Assembly: GCA_019694515.1 (NCBI GenBank) | Contig: JAIBBU010000001.1 | Location: forward strand, 1 to 64,000 | Direction of reading: 5' to 3' | Origin: Oligoflexia bacterium | GTDB taxonomy: Bacteria > Bdellovibrionota_C > UBA2361 > JBGSMV01 | DNA: 64,000 bases | Shown here: piece after piece, positions 35,410 to 44,298 of the stretch | Position numbering within the stretch: the stretch's first letter is position 1 | Layout of the letters: every line of letters starts with the position of its first letter | The notes under the pieces: model-generated | Told to the model about the DNA's origin: nothing | The model's input: the letters and a program-made list of their open reading frames with translations, nothing else | Databases searched by the model: none | Translations under genes and position numbers: made by a program

Positions 35410-36582
35410 ATGACGCTTGGGGCTGCAGGCCGATTGGCCGTTGCGGCCAGCCCTACTGCATCTCAGGTACTGCATCTTTGGGCAAAGGGCCGGTTTCTGC
35501 GTGAACTCGAAAGCCGGCTTGAGCCGCTCTCCATGGGTGAGTCGATGCCCGAGGCTGTTTGCTACGGGGTCGGCTGTGTGACGTCGCGGGGTGCGAGTTT
35601 GGGGGTGCCGCTCGAGACCGTCGGAACTCACCTGCTCGCGATCGACGCTGCGGTTACGCTCGGAATCACCAAGGCCAAGTGCCTGGTGGGTAAGCACATG
35701 TCCTTCGGGGCATTGCCTGCCGCGGAGCGTGCTGAAGCTCGAAGGCGCGCAAACGAGCATTTCAACCTGGTTGACCGCATTCAGCAGTGGAGCGGCTTCG
35801 ATCTCGAAGCGCTCTTCGATTCCACGCTGAAGCGCACTGACCAGTTTCGTGCTCAGGAGGAATCCTTCATTCGTCACTGTGGAGTGCCGAGGCCCGAGCT
35901 TTGGTACTTCGCATACCAGTTCCTGCATTTTGAGACCATTGCGCAGATGTATGGCGCCTGGCTCAAGGTAGGCTGGTCGATGATGGGGAACCGTGAAGCG
36001 AGCAAGATCGTGGAGCAGTTTCGCGCCGGCCAGCTTCCGCATGGCAGGTGTGAAGCGGCGCATGACAGCTTCACGCTGGCACAGGAGTGCGCCCGCTCCC
36101 GGGAGGAACGGATTTCATTCGTTTACTTTCCGGCAGCGCTTTCTTTGACCCGGAGGACCCAACCGGACGGCAGGGTTTCAATCAGTGTTGCGCCATACTC
36201 GACTTCGTTCCCGGAGGACCGCATTCTGCTGCGTCGCGGCGAACAGCCGGCGCGCAAGTTTCCGGATCCGCGTACGGTGGCCTGTCCGCATCTGCAGCGT
36301 CAGATCGTCGACGCGGGCGAGCGTTTCCGGGGACTGGTGGAGTTGGTACATGACCACATTCCGAATCTTCTCGATCGAACCGAACCGGGCGGCCTGAGGC
36401 TGTTGGATCGGGAGATCGAGGAACAGCAGGAGGAGCTTGGGAAATTTCGAGTTCAGGTCGGTCTCAAGTATCAGCAGGGACTGCGCAATCTGCGCGCCCT
36501 GCGCCTCGAACGCGCAGTTCTTTTGCGCGAGATGCTGCTGCCTCAACTGGCTCGGCTGATCGAAACCTTCGCGGTTTCGTAG
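35410..36582 (+). CDS. hypothetical protein, 390 aa
   Basis: Starts at the ATG at 35410 with AAGGAG seven bases upstream; a GTG seven codons earlier lies inside that site. I do not recognise the protein. It is soluble, with an Ala/Arg-rich helix region, an aromatic segment 'LWYFAYQFLHFETIAQMYGA' (about 158-177), and a C-terminal helical stretch rich in Leu, Glu and Arg (about 320-390). The coding sequence is visibly richer in G and C than its neighbours, with third positions mostly C or G, which suggests a foreign origin. Nothing in the surroundings explains its role. Confidence 0.55.
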   Translation: MTLGAAGRLAVAASPTASQVLHLWAKGRFLRELESRLEPLSMGESMPEAVCYGVGCVTSRGASLGVPLETVGTHLLAIDAAVTLGITKAKCLVGKHMSFGALPAAERAEARRRANEHFNLVDRIQQWSGFDLEALFDSTLKRTDQFRAQEESFIRHCGVPRPELWYFAYQFLHFETIAQMYGAWLKVGWSMMGNREASKIVEQFRAGQLPHGRCEAAHDSFTLAQECARSREERISFVYFPAALSLTRRTQPDGRVSISVAPYSTSFPEDRILLRRGEQPARKFPDPRTVACPHLQRQIVDAGERFRGLVELVHDHIPNLLDRTEPGGLRLLDREIEEQQEELGKFRVQVGLKYQQGLRNLRALRLERAVLLREMLLPQLARLIETFAVS

Positions 36583-36625
36583 GCTTTGAGCTAGACTGGT
36601 CGTGGGTCGTCGGGGGTTTAATAGA

Positions 36626-38773
36626 ATGTTTCATGGCGCTCCCCCCGGCCCACCTTTTGATGGGAATCGCATGGGCGACGCAGCGAAGAATAAGAGTGGC
36701 GCAGCGCGTAAGGTACGGGAACTAAAAATCGCCCCGCCTCAAGATTCCCCTGCCTTCCAATTCCCCGCACCGGGTGCCGAAGATAGCAACTACAAGCAGC
36801 TCGTCGAAACGACAACTAATTTGGTTTGGTCCGTAGATGCTGAAGGACGTTGGACCTTCGTTAACAAGGCTTCTGCCCAAATGCTAGGGTACCAGCCGAG
36901 CGAGCTTTTAGGGCGCTATTTTCATGAAACCCAAACACCCGAACAGGGGGCGCGCGACCTTAAGGTGTTTAAGGAGGTGTTGCAGGGCAAATCGTACTTC
37001 AATTACGAGACTGTACACATTCGAAAGGATGGCTCAACGGTTGATTTAAGTTTTAATGCCGTAGTTTCGCGAGATGCACAGGGGCGAGTTACAGGCACTA
37101 GCGGCACGGCCAGCGACATTACCGAGCGCAAACGCGCCGAGGAGGCACTTAGAATATTAGTCGAAGGTACAGCTTCGGCGACCGCGGAGAAGTTTTTTCG
37201 CTCTTTGGTTTTTCATTTGGCCCAGGCCATGCGTACCAAATACGCATTTGTCGGGCAGATCATCGGCAATGATCGTGAAAAGGTCGAAACCCTGGCAGTA
37301 TGGTGGGAAGATCATTACGCCGAAGATTTCATTTATACGATCGCTGGAACACCGAGTGAAACCGTAATCGGGAAGAAGATCCAGGTCTATACTAACGACC
37401 TGTATCTTAAATTTCCCACCGATCAGCATGTAATGCAGACCCAAGCGCGGGGCTATATGGGGGCCCCGATCTTTAGCTCCAATGGTGAGCCGCTTGGGGT
37501 TATGGCGGTATGGAGTGAAAAGCCGTTGGAGGACTGGGCTCCTGCACACTCTATCATGACAATTTTTGCGGCCCGTGCTGGAGCCGAACTAGAGCGCATC
37601 CATGCCGAACAAGAATCGCAGCTGCTGCATCGGCGGCTCCTGCAGTCGCAGAAGATGGAAGCGATCGGCCAATTGGCTGCGGGGGTAGCGCACGACCTTA
37701 ACAATGCACTGGGGGCGGTGGTTGGACATCTTGAGCTGATGCGCATGAGTCCGGGGCTCAGCCCCGATCTGGAGCGTTCGGCTACGATCGCTCTGGGAGG
37801 CTGTGAAAGAGCAGCGTCATTGATTGAACAGCTGCTGGGCTTTTCGCGGCAGGGCAAATACAACCTGGTCGAGGTGTCGCTGGGTAAAGTCGTGGCGGAT
37901 ACGATCCATTTTCTGGGGAAAGTGATCAATAAGGACATTTCGATAGTTCAGGAGGGACTTGGCGAAGATCTATTTCTGCTGGCGGACGAAGGACAGCTGC
38001 AACAAGCTTTGATAAATCTGATTTTGAATGCGCAGCAAGCCATGTCCGAACGGGGCACCATCACCTTCAGCTTTGGAAGTCAGGATGTGCTTAGCCCAGA
38101 ACGGTTTAATCCCCGGGCAACAGGCACCTCTTTTGTAACGTTGGCGGTCACGGATGATGGGCACGGGATCGCACCGGAGAATTTAGACAAGATCTTCGAG
38201 CCCTTTTTTACCACCAAATCTGAGGGCCAAGGCACCGGGCTGGGGTTGTCGATGGTGTATGGAATTACGCAGAATCATGGCGGCTGGATTGAAGTAGATT
38301 CAACTCCGCACGAAGGCACGACTTTTACCCTCTATTTCCCGCGCATCTTTAATACCGGCAGGGCGCAAGAGCGCGAGCTTAATCGCAAGCTCGGCTCGGG
38401 CTCCGGTAAGATCTTGATCGTGGACGATGAATCGGCATTGGTTGATTTGACCTCGTTGTTCCTGCAAAGAGCTGGTTTGGAATCGATTGGCTTCACCGCT
38501 GCTGAGCAGGCGCTTAAGTGGTTCAAAACCCATTGGAGAGAAATCGATCTGGTCTTACTCGACATGAAGATGCCGCAGATGAACGGTGCGGAATGCTTTA
38601 AGGCGCTGCGTAAAATCGATCCGCATGCGCAGGTGGTGATAATGTCCGGATATATTCAGGATCGCGCCGTGCAGCAACTGCTGGAAGAAGGAGCCATTCA
38701 TTTTTTTCAAAAGCCGGTGAAGTATCCCGAGATGATGAGCTGGATTCTACAGCAGCAGGCTAAGCGGATTTAG
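36626..38773 (+). CDS. hybrid sensor histidine kinase (PAS-GAF-HisKA-HATPase-REC)
   Basis: 715 residues from the ATG at 36626, with GGGGG nine bases upstream; a GTG at 36602 is also possible. Domains in order: PAS (about 52-175, 'TTNLVWSVDAEGRWTFVNKA'), GAF-like (about 190-330), HisKA with H-box 'GVAHDLNNALGAVVGHLELM' (His near 356), HATPase with 'LINLILNAQQAM', 'FEPFFTTK' and 'GTGLGLSMVYGI', and a C-terminal receiver (phosphoacceptor Asp near 645 in LVLLDMKMPQMNG, Lys in 'QKPVKYPE'). No transmembrane segment, so it is a cytoplasmic sensor. It starts 44 bases after the orphan gene. Likely signal: small molecule or redox through PAS/GAF. Confidence 0.93.
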   Translation: MFHGAPPGPPFDGNRMGDAAKNKSGAARKVRELKIAPPQDSPAFQFPAPGAEDSNYKQLVETTTNLVWSVDAEGRWTFVNKASAQMLGYQPSELLGRYFHETQTPEQGARDLKVFKEVLQGKSYFNYETVHIRKDGSTVDLSFNAVVSRDAQGRVTGTSGTASDITERKRAEEALRILVEGTASATAEKFFRSLVFHLAQAMRTKYAFVGQIIGNDREKVETLAVWWEDHYAEDFIYTIAGTPSETVIGKKIQVYTNDLYLKFPTDQHVMQTQARGYMGAPIFSSNGEPLGVMAVWSEKPLEDWAPAHSIMTIFAARAGAELERIHAEQESQLLHRRLLQSQKMEAIGQLAAGVAHDLNNALGAVVGHLELMRMSPGLSPDLERSATIALGGCERAASLIEQLLGFSRQGKYNLVEVSLGKVVADTIHFLGKVINKDISIVQEGLGEDLFLLADEGQLQQALINLILNAQQAMSERGTITFSFGSQDVLSPERFNPRATGTSFVTLAVTDDGHGIAPENLDKIFEPFFTTKSEGQGTGLGLSMVYGITQNHGGWIEVDSTPHEGTTFTLYFPRIFNTGRAQERELNRKLGSGSGKILIVDDESALVDLTSLFLQRAGLESIGFTAAEQALKWFKTHWREIDLVLLDMKMPQMNGAECFKALRKIDPHAQVVIMSGYIQDRAVQQLLEEGAIHFFQKPVKYPEMMSWILQQQAKRI

Positions 38774-38873
38774 CGCATTGGTGCGAAGGCCCAAATGTTT
38801 TGTTGCTGATCTCGGTGGCAGGACGGTGCTACGCGCGCAATTGTCGGAGTGACGCAATTCGAGGACAGATTTT

Positions 38874-39164
38874 CTGTCATTGCGAGCGGAGCGAAGCAAT
38901 CCCTACCAATTTGCCCGGCAGTGCGCATCCTCCGAGCCAGCGGGTAAGGGGATTCTCTCCCCATTAAAGCTGGGTAAAGTAATGCGTGGCTTGGAGTTAG
39001 GGTTTGCTTCGCTTCGCTCGCAATGACACTGGGCTTCGCTTCGCTCGCAATGACACTGGGCTTCGCTTCGCTCGCAATGACACTGGGCTTCGCTTCGCTC
39101 GCAATGACACTGGGCTTCGCTTCGCTCGCAATGACACTGGGCTTCGCTCCGCTCGCAATGACAG
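38874..39164 (-). repeat. MITE-like element, family II, with expanded arm
   Basis: The left arm starts CTGTCATTGCGAGCGGAG at 38874. The interior (about 38905-39000) matches the family II filler of 51653-51809 and 56780-56935 in reverse (CCATTTTGCC-type end and the GGGGAATC hairpin). The right arm is present six times in a row up to 39164. The remainder of 38774-39251 has no gene. Confidence 0.75.
39002..39163. repeat. 27-bp tandem repeat, six units
   Basis: Six units of 27 bases, ending in CGCTCGCAATGACA, each being the terminal arm of the dispersed element plus a CTGGG joint. The first unit has GGGTTTG where the others have CTGGGC, and the last has CTCCGC for CTTCGC. The period is a multiple of three, so it reads as a 9-residue repeat in all frames, which produces misleading open frames. 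No spacers, so not a CRISPR array. Confidence 0.92.
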
Positions 39165-39251
39165 GAATTGTGCGCCGAGCCTGCGACTTGTCTAACGAAG
39201 CGGGCGTGCGGAGAGGCAACAACCGCTAACGCCGCTCTGTCTTGGATCGCG

Positions 39252-40562
39252 TTACTGTCCGAGATTAGAATTAATCGCACCCACCAATCTTTCTTTGGTG
39301 CTCTTGTCTAGGACAATATCCAGACTGGTGCTGCTCAGATCGGATAAACTCATGCGGGAAACTGCGCCATTCGAATCGGATAACACTACACTATCAGGAA
39401 CTAACGCAGCGCCGTCTCCAATCTTAGCCGAAATCATTCTTGAGAAGGCCGCAACGGTTACCGGGACCGGGCTCGAATCTTCCGCCAGGTAGAAATTCAG
39501 CGCTGCCTGCGCTCCAGCTCGAGCTAAGCCCGCTTCCGTTTGACCATCATTATTTAGATCAGCATTCACGATGGAGACCCGTGGTCTTTGGGCGCTGTAC
39601 TGCGCTGAAACTTTGCCGGAGAGAGCATTGTAAACCAGCAATTTCCAGCGTCGGACTGCCTTGGCTTGTACGCCGCGGCCCAGTGCGAGAGGGCCTTGGC
39701 CGACTACGACCAGCTCGTCAATGCCGTCGTTATTGGAATCGAAGCAGGAGATTGCGGACACTGCCTCAGGGAAATTCGCCAGCTTGGTGGTACGCACCGA
39801 GCCATCGGCTGATTTGCGTACTTTCAAACTGCGTCGCGCGACTACCGCTAGGTCGGTTGCAACATCAGAATCGAAATTGCACCCTGCTACAATGGTGTCA
39901 CCGACATGTCCGAACCTGTATTCAGTTGTGGTATCGGCATCGCTTCGAATACGCCACTGCAGGGAATTTCTAAGCTGGGTGACTACAGCAAGTTCGCTGA
40001 TGCCGTCGCCGTTATAGTCACCGGGAGCTGGCACATCGCCGAATTTTCCGAATTTGATGGTGCTGTCTAGGGCGCCATTTTCAGCGTCAAAAATATTGAA
40101 ATTGAGATCACTTCTCGGCCCGCGCGCGGCTTTCTCCACGGTCAAGATGCTGGATTTTCCGCTGCCTGAAAAATCGAGTCCGACACCGCGGGTGCCGTTC
40201 AATGGGCCGCCCTCAACGCCGCGATCTGTAATCGTGACGCATAACTCGGGAGCTGGTGCGCTCTCGTTGTTTGAAGTGTCGAATGCAGTGACTGTAAAGC
40301 AGTAGAAGCCTGGATTCAGATCAAGCTGCTTCTCTACCTGCAGAGCTGTGTTGACGCTGGTGGCGTAGCTATGTGAAGCCTGGCCATATTTTAGGGAGTA
40401 ATTCCTAAGATCCGTACAATTTGAGCCATCCGCATTTTTCGTAACGGCATTCCAGCTGACCGAGATGGAGACAGCTGAGGCCGTGGAGGCGGCCAGAAAT
40501 ACACCGGCAGCTACTGCTGCTGATTTAATAAAACCCATTGTAACGACTGCTTTTTTACCCAC
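39252..40562 (-). CDS. secreted FG-GAP/VCBS-like repeat protein
   Basis: 436 residues from a GTG at 40562 with GAGGGG upstream. Signal peptide about 1-30 ('IKSAAVAAGVFLAASTASA'). A fibronectin-III-like domain (about 32-110, 'ISVSWNAVTKNADG', 'YCFTVTAFDTSNNES') with paired cysteines, then beta-propeller-type repeats with calcium-binding-like loops: 'GDYNGDGISELAVV', 'CNFDSDVATDLAVV', 'FDSNNDGIDELVVV', 'ADLNNDGQTEAGLA'. Exported, probably cell-surface or extracellular. Binding partner unknown. Confidence 0.8.
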   Translation of the reverse strand: MGKKAVVTMGFIKSAAVAAGVFLAASTASAVSISVSWNAVTKNADGSNCTDLRNYSLKYGQASHSYATSVNTALQVEKQLDLNPGFYCFTVTAFDTSNNESAPAPELCVTITDRGVEGGPLNGTRGVGLDFSGSGKSSILTVEKAARGPRSDLNFNIFDAENGALDSTIKFGKFGDVPAPGDYNGDGISELAVVTQLRNSLQWRIRSDADTTTEYRFGHVGDTIVAGCNFDSDVATDLAVVARRSLKVRKSADGSVRTTKLANFPEAVSAISCFDSNNDGIDELVVVGQGPLALGRGVQAKAVRRWKLLVYNALSGKVSAQYSAQRPRVSIVNADLNNDGQTEAGLARAGAQAALNFYLAEDSSPVPVTVAAFSRMISAKIGDGAALVPDSVVLSDSNGAVSRMSLSDLSSTSLDIVLDKSTKERLVGAINSNLGQ

Positions 40563-40833
40563 AACTAACCCCTCTGAACCTGATGCCCAGAGACTAGAGC
40601 AAGATCTATTCCTGCGCCACAGCTCGAGAAATTTGATGCAGTCCCTTGCCCCGTGCTTGGTGTGTCCCTCCAGCTGAATCTGAAATCGACGTGTTGAGGC
40701 AGCGGATTAACGCTTGGCGTCTTTTATCTACGTATTCTCCGCGGACTGCCGTAGGTCCTACACATAGACTATCTAGTAGATTCGCCTAGGGGTAGGGTTG
40801 ATTCAGCTGCTTTAGGTCAAAGAAATCAGTTCG

Positions 40834-43800
40834 TTAAGCCTTTTCTCCATCGGGATTATCTATAATTCCCTCCACAAAGATACGCTCATCCGGGTTAGAG
40901 ATCTTGTCTAAGATCACGCGCTTCATAATTGCCCGCACATTCGTGGTGGGCTTGAGCCGCGCAGCGATAGTGCTGCTCTCTCCCAGCGAGAAAACGAATT
41001 TCGCCTCTTGGGCGTTCTCCTCGTCATTGTTCCAACGCCGGAAATTATCGCGGATTTTGTCTGCTACCTTGACCACTTCAAAAATCTGGTTAACCAGCTT
41101 CTTGCGTTCATCGGAGGCGAATTTCTGGCCATCGGACATGCGCTCGTTATTCACCACATAGTCCCAGAGAGCGTAGAACTCGGCCTGTGAGAGGTCGGCT
41201 AACTGCGGGACCTTCTTGGCCATCATCTCCGCCTCGTAGGGCAGGAATTTCTCGCTGCCATCCTTCTTTAGCGGCGGATATTCGACGTTAATCACGATTG
41301 CGCGGCGCAGCAGTTCCGCAGAGAGCTCATCGGTTGCTGCATAGCCATTTTTGGGATTCATGGTCGCCCCCAGTAATACTGTCGGGTCGACCTTGATGCT
41401 GGGACCGTGATTCATATTGATACGGCGCCGGGAGTCAGTCAGAGAGTTCAGCATTTTGAGCACGCCTTGAGAGGCGGTGTTGATTTCTCCAAGCGTAACA
41501 ATCGTGCCCGGTGTTTGCACTGATTGCACTAGGTTGGAGATCACTCTGACCGTACCTTCATTCGGCTTGAAGTCGGTATCGTGGGTCAGATCTTCCTTTT
41601 CAGTTTGTTGATTGAATGGAATGTCCTTCAATCCGCGCGCTGTAAAGTGTGCGAAGATTGACCAGAGCACATCTTTACCACAGCCGGTCTCACCCTTAAG
41701 TATCAAGATACCGCTTTGGTCATGCTCCTGTATGGCTAGTTCTTCAGCCATGCGGTCCAGATATCCCTTAGTCCAATCATTTAACACCCAGTTGGGGTCG
41801 AATTTGGGCACCTCTGGAATCGTTTTTTCGAAGAACAGATCGGCATCCATTCTGGTGGCGGTAACGGCTGCTGCGGTATCCGGTGAGTCGAGATCAAACG
41901 GTACCGGCTGCCAATCAGGACGATATTCTCTGCCCGCGTCATCGCGCCAGACCAGCACCCCCCGGTCCATCGAGTCGCCAATCGGCTTGACCGTGGGCTT
42001 CCAGAAGAGCCGACTTGCAGGAAAAACTGGAAACGTTTGCTCGAGGAACTTTACGGTATTCGCTCCGACCTGCAGATTCGAGTTTTGAACCTGCAGCAGC
42101 TCTTTTTTCCGCTGGTCCAGCAGCTCTTCCAATTTGCGTTCTTCTCGTTCGCGAAATTCCGCCGGTACATCGATCAGCAGCGCGGTATGCCTCAACAACA
42201 ACGGATTTCTTGTGCGCCAGCGCGAAAGTTCCGTCGTATGCCCGATTTCTTTAAGAGCATTTTCGATATCCCCCAGAATAGCACGCGAATCTTCAAGCGC
42301 TTGAGCGATACGCGTCATGCGCTCTTGGTCTTCGCGGCATTGCTTGGAGTTGATCCGTTCTTCAGCCGTGCGCAGCAGCTCTTTGTAACGCTTACGCCAG
42401 TCGTCGCGCTTCTCCTCATCTACGATCAGTGCAGTAATACGCTCGAATTCAACAAATTCGCTGGAAACTTTGAGAGCGCTCAATTCCTTTAGAAAATGAG
42501 TGTCCTCCACCAGCTCCCGTATTTTGGGGAACGCGGCCCCCAGCTCCTTGTCGAGCTCGCCTCCCAGCCTTTTCTTGATTTCCATGGTTTGATCGCGGAC
42601 TGTTTCGTACTCGCTATCAACGCGCTGGCGCAGCGTGGTATCAACCAGAGTGAGGCTCTCCCGCAGTGCGCGAATTTCGCTCCACTGCTTATTCAAGCCA
42701 ATCAGATGTTCGGTACCCCACTTGGTCTGAGACAGGACTTTAGCGTGCTGCTTTAAGAGGCTCAGCAGACGCTCGGCTTCGAGTCCGTCGATTTTGTCGG
42801 CAATCAAGGTATCGACGGCCGCGAATACCTCGGGATATTCCGAATAGGTGGGCTGTTCCTTTAACTGTTCGACCCGCGCTGCTAAAGTGCGCAAAGCCTC
42901 TACTGTTCCCGCCTTTTCGACCTCGGGGGTGAGGCTCTCGGTTACCTGGGTCTTGGTCTTTTCGATGATATCTTGGCGATAGCTATCGACACGCGGAGCC
43001 GTCGGTGCTGCGGCGGCTTCCTTAGCCGCCTGGGGTTGAACCGGCGGCAAATTGATAATACGTGATTCCGAAAGCAATGCTTCAAGTCTGCGTCGTTCAA
43101 GTTCACGGGCTTCAGCCAGTCCATTCGGGCTGAACTCATGGATATTGGTGGCGGCCTGGCGCAAGCGCCCTGTTGAGTCGTGATAGAAAATATCTCCATG
43201 CTGATTGAAATCGAACACCTGTCCGACGTCCGGGATTCGTCCAGCGGGTTCCAAGGTGTCGCGTTCCAGTAGAACAATTGAGCGCGATCCCTTGTCTTCG
43301 CAAAGTACTGCCAGGAAATTTCCGTGCGGGTCGAAGCGCATCGCCACGGCCTCCCCGTCGATCGGCAGAGCGTGGTTAACGATTGTCACATTACGCGTAC
43401 CGTTTCGACCGGAGCTCGCCAGCAGATCAACGCTCTTCAGTACCCCATCAGGACTGATGAAGAACAGATTGCCGCGGCGTCCCGGATCAGTGGTGTAGCA
43501 AAGGGCCTGCTCATTCAACATGCGCGTGCCCTCGCGGTTGCCGACAATTGTCAGCACCTTACTTTTTAGATTTGCTGAAAAACCTAGGCCGTCGATCTGC
43601 CGGCCGCCGGAACTGTCGGCATATTCGGCGAGAATCGGCGTCTCCGCAATTTGCTCCGGACTAATGCGGGTGCGGTCATTAATCTGCGTTTTCTTCCAGC
43701 GCTCGATCGGCAGCGGTCGTAGATCCTCGTCAACCGTACGATAAACGAAGAGCGCCTTGCCCCGTTCCAGGATAATGTACTTCTCTGCTTCGTCTGTGGA

Positions 43801-44298
43801 GAGCCGAAATTCGAGCGTTGTGATTAACTCGTCCTTTAACGAATCCAACGTCGAGGCAGAGATACGGCCATTATCTTTGCCTGTGCGCTGCAGGAACGTC
43901 TTAAGCGCGACGGTTTCGCGCTCGTTCATTTCCAACTGTAACGTGAGGTCTTTGAAATTCAAGGTGGACCCACCGGCTTTCGCCGGATCGAGAGTGATCG
44001 ATTCTTTGCCGAGCGAGCGGAGATATTCGGCAATAAAACCGGCTTCGAGTACTAAGTGCGGGAAGAAATCTTTGGGAATTGCAACGGTCCGCTGAGATTG
44101 ATCAAAGAGGGTATAGTCCGTCCCTTGCCCGCTATTACGCTGCACCAAAACATAACTATTGGTAGCCGCTACGCCCGTTACCGCATCCCCCGCTTCGCTG
44201 AACAGATCTTCGGGCATCACGTTTACCTGCAGTGCGATGGTTCCAGCACGACGAGCGGTTTCGGTTGTTTTTGCTCTGCCAGCGGTACTTATTGTCAC
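40834..44298 (-). CDS. giant MoxR-like AAA protein with altered Walker motifs
   Basis: 1154 residues from a GTG at 44298 with GGAGG upstream; the GTGA overlaps the TGA of the VWA gene. Residues about 1-400 are beta-rich, including propeller-like strands ('AVAMRFDPHGNFLAVLCED', 'GQVFDFNQHGDIFYHD'). About 410-750 is charged and coiled-coil-like. An AAA+ domain fills about 850-1140. Its Walker A is GETGCGKD (869-876; Asp876 replaces Ser/Thr), its Walker B is TIVTLGEIN (Gly937 replaces Asp, Glu938 kept), sensor 1 is 'LLGATMNP' and a probable arginine finger is in 'AELLRRAIVINV'. MoxR-type ATPases remodel partners together with VWA proteins, and the next gene encodes one. Whether ATP is hydrolysed is doubtful. 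Confidence 0.8.
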   Translation of the reverse strand: MTISTAGRAKTTETARRAGTIALQVNVMPEDLFSEAGDAVTGVAATNSYVLVQRNSGQGTDYTLFDQSQRTVAIPKDFFPHLVLEAGFIAEYLRSLGKESITLDPAKAGGSTLNFKDLTLQLEMNERETVALKTFLQRTGKDNGRISASTLDSLKDELITTLEFRLSTDEAEKYIILERGKALFVYRTVDEDLRPLPIERWKKTQINDRTRISPEQIAETPILAEYADSSGGRQIDGLGFSANLKSKVLTIVGNREGTRMLNEQALCYTTDPGRRGNLFFISPDGVLKSVDLLASSGRNGTRNVTIVNHALPIDGEAVAMRFDPHGNFLAVLCEDKGSRSIVLLERDTLEPAGRIPDVGQVFDFNQHGDIFYHDSTGRLRQAATNIHEFSPNGLAEARELERRRLEALLSESRIINLPPVQPQAAKEAAAAPTAPRVDSYRQDIIEKTKTQVTESLTPEVEKAGTVEALRTLAARVEQLKEQPTYSEYPEVFAAVDTLIADKIDGLEAERLLSLLKQHAKVLSQTKWGTEHLIGLNKQWSEIRALRESLTLVDTTLRQRVDSEYETVRDQTMEIKKRLGGELDKELGAAFPKIRELVEDTHFLKELSALKVSSEFVEFERITALIVDEEKRDDWRKRYKELLRTAEERINSKQCREDQERMTRIAQALEDSRAILGDIENALKEIGHTTELSRWRTRNPLLLRHTALLIDVPAEFREREERKLEELLDQRKKELLQVQNSNLQVGANTVKFLEQTFPVFPASRLFWKPTVKPIGDSMDRGVLVWRDDAGREYRPDWQPVPFDLDSPDTAAAVTATRMDADLFFEKTIPEVPKFDPNWVLNDWTKGYLDRMAEELAIQEHDQSGILILKGETGCGKDVLWSIFAHFTARGLKDIPFNQQTEKEDLTHDTDFKPNEGTVRVISNLVQSVQTPGTIVTLGEINTASQGVLKMLNSLTDSRRRINMNHGPSIKVDPTVLLGATMNPKNGYAATDELSAELLRRAIVINVEYPPLKKDGSEKFLPYEAEMMAKKVPQLADLSQAEFYALWDYVVNNERMSDGQKFASDERKKLVNQIFEVVKVADKIRDNFRRWNNDEENAQEAKFVFSLGESSTIAARLKPTTNVRAIMKRVILDKISNPDERIFVEGIIDNPDGEKA

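Noticed and set aside
39002-39163. Possible CRISPR array
   Set aside because: Units follow each other directly, with no unique spacers, no cas genes and no leader.
38903-39280. Open frames encoding a 9-residue repeat (CHCERSEAQ and frame variants)
   Set aside because: They are translations of the 27-bp non-coding repeat, open in several frames on both strands only because the period is a multiple of three. There is no ribosome site.
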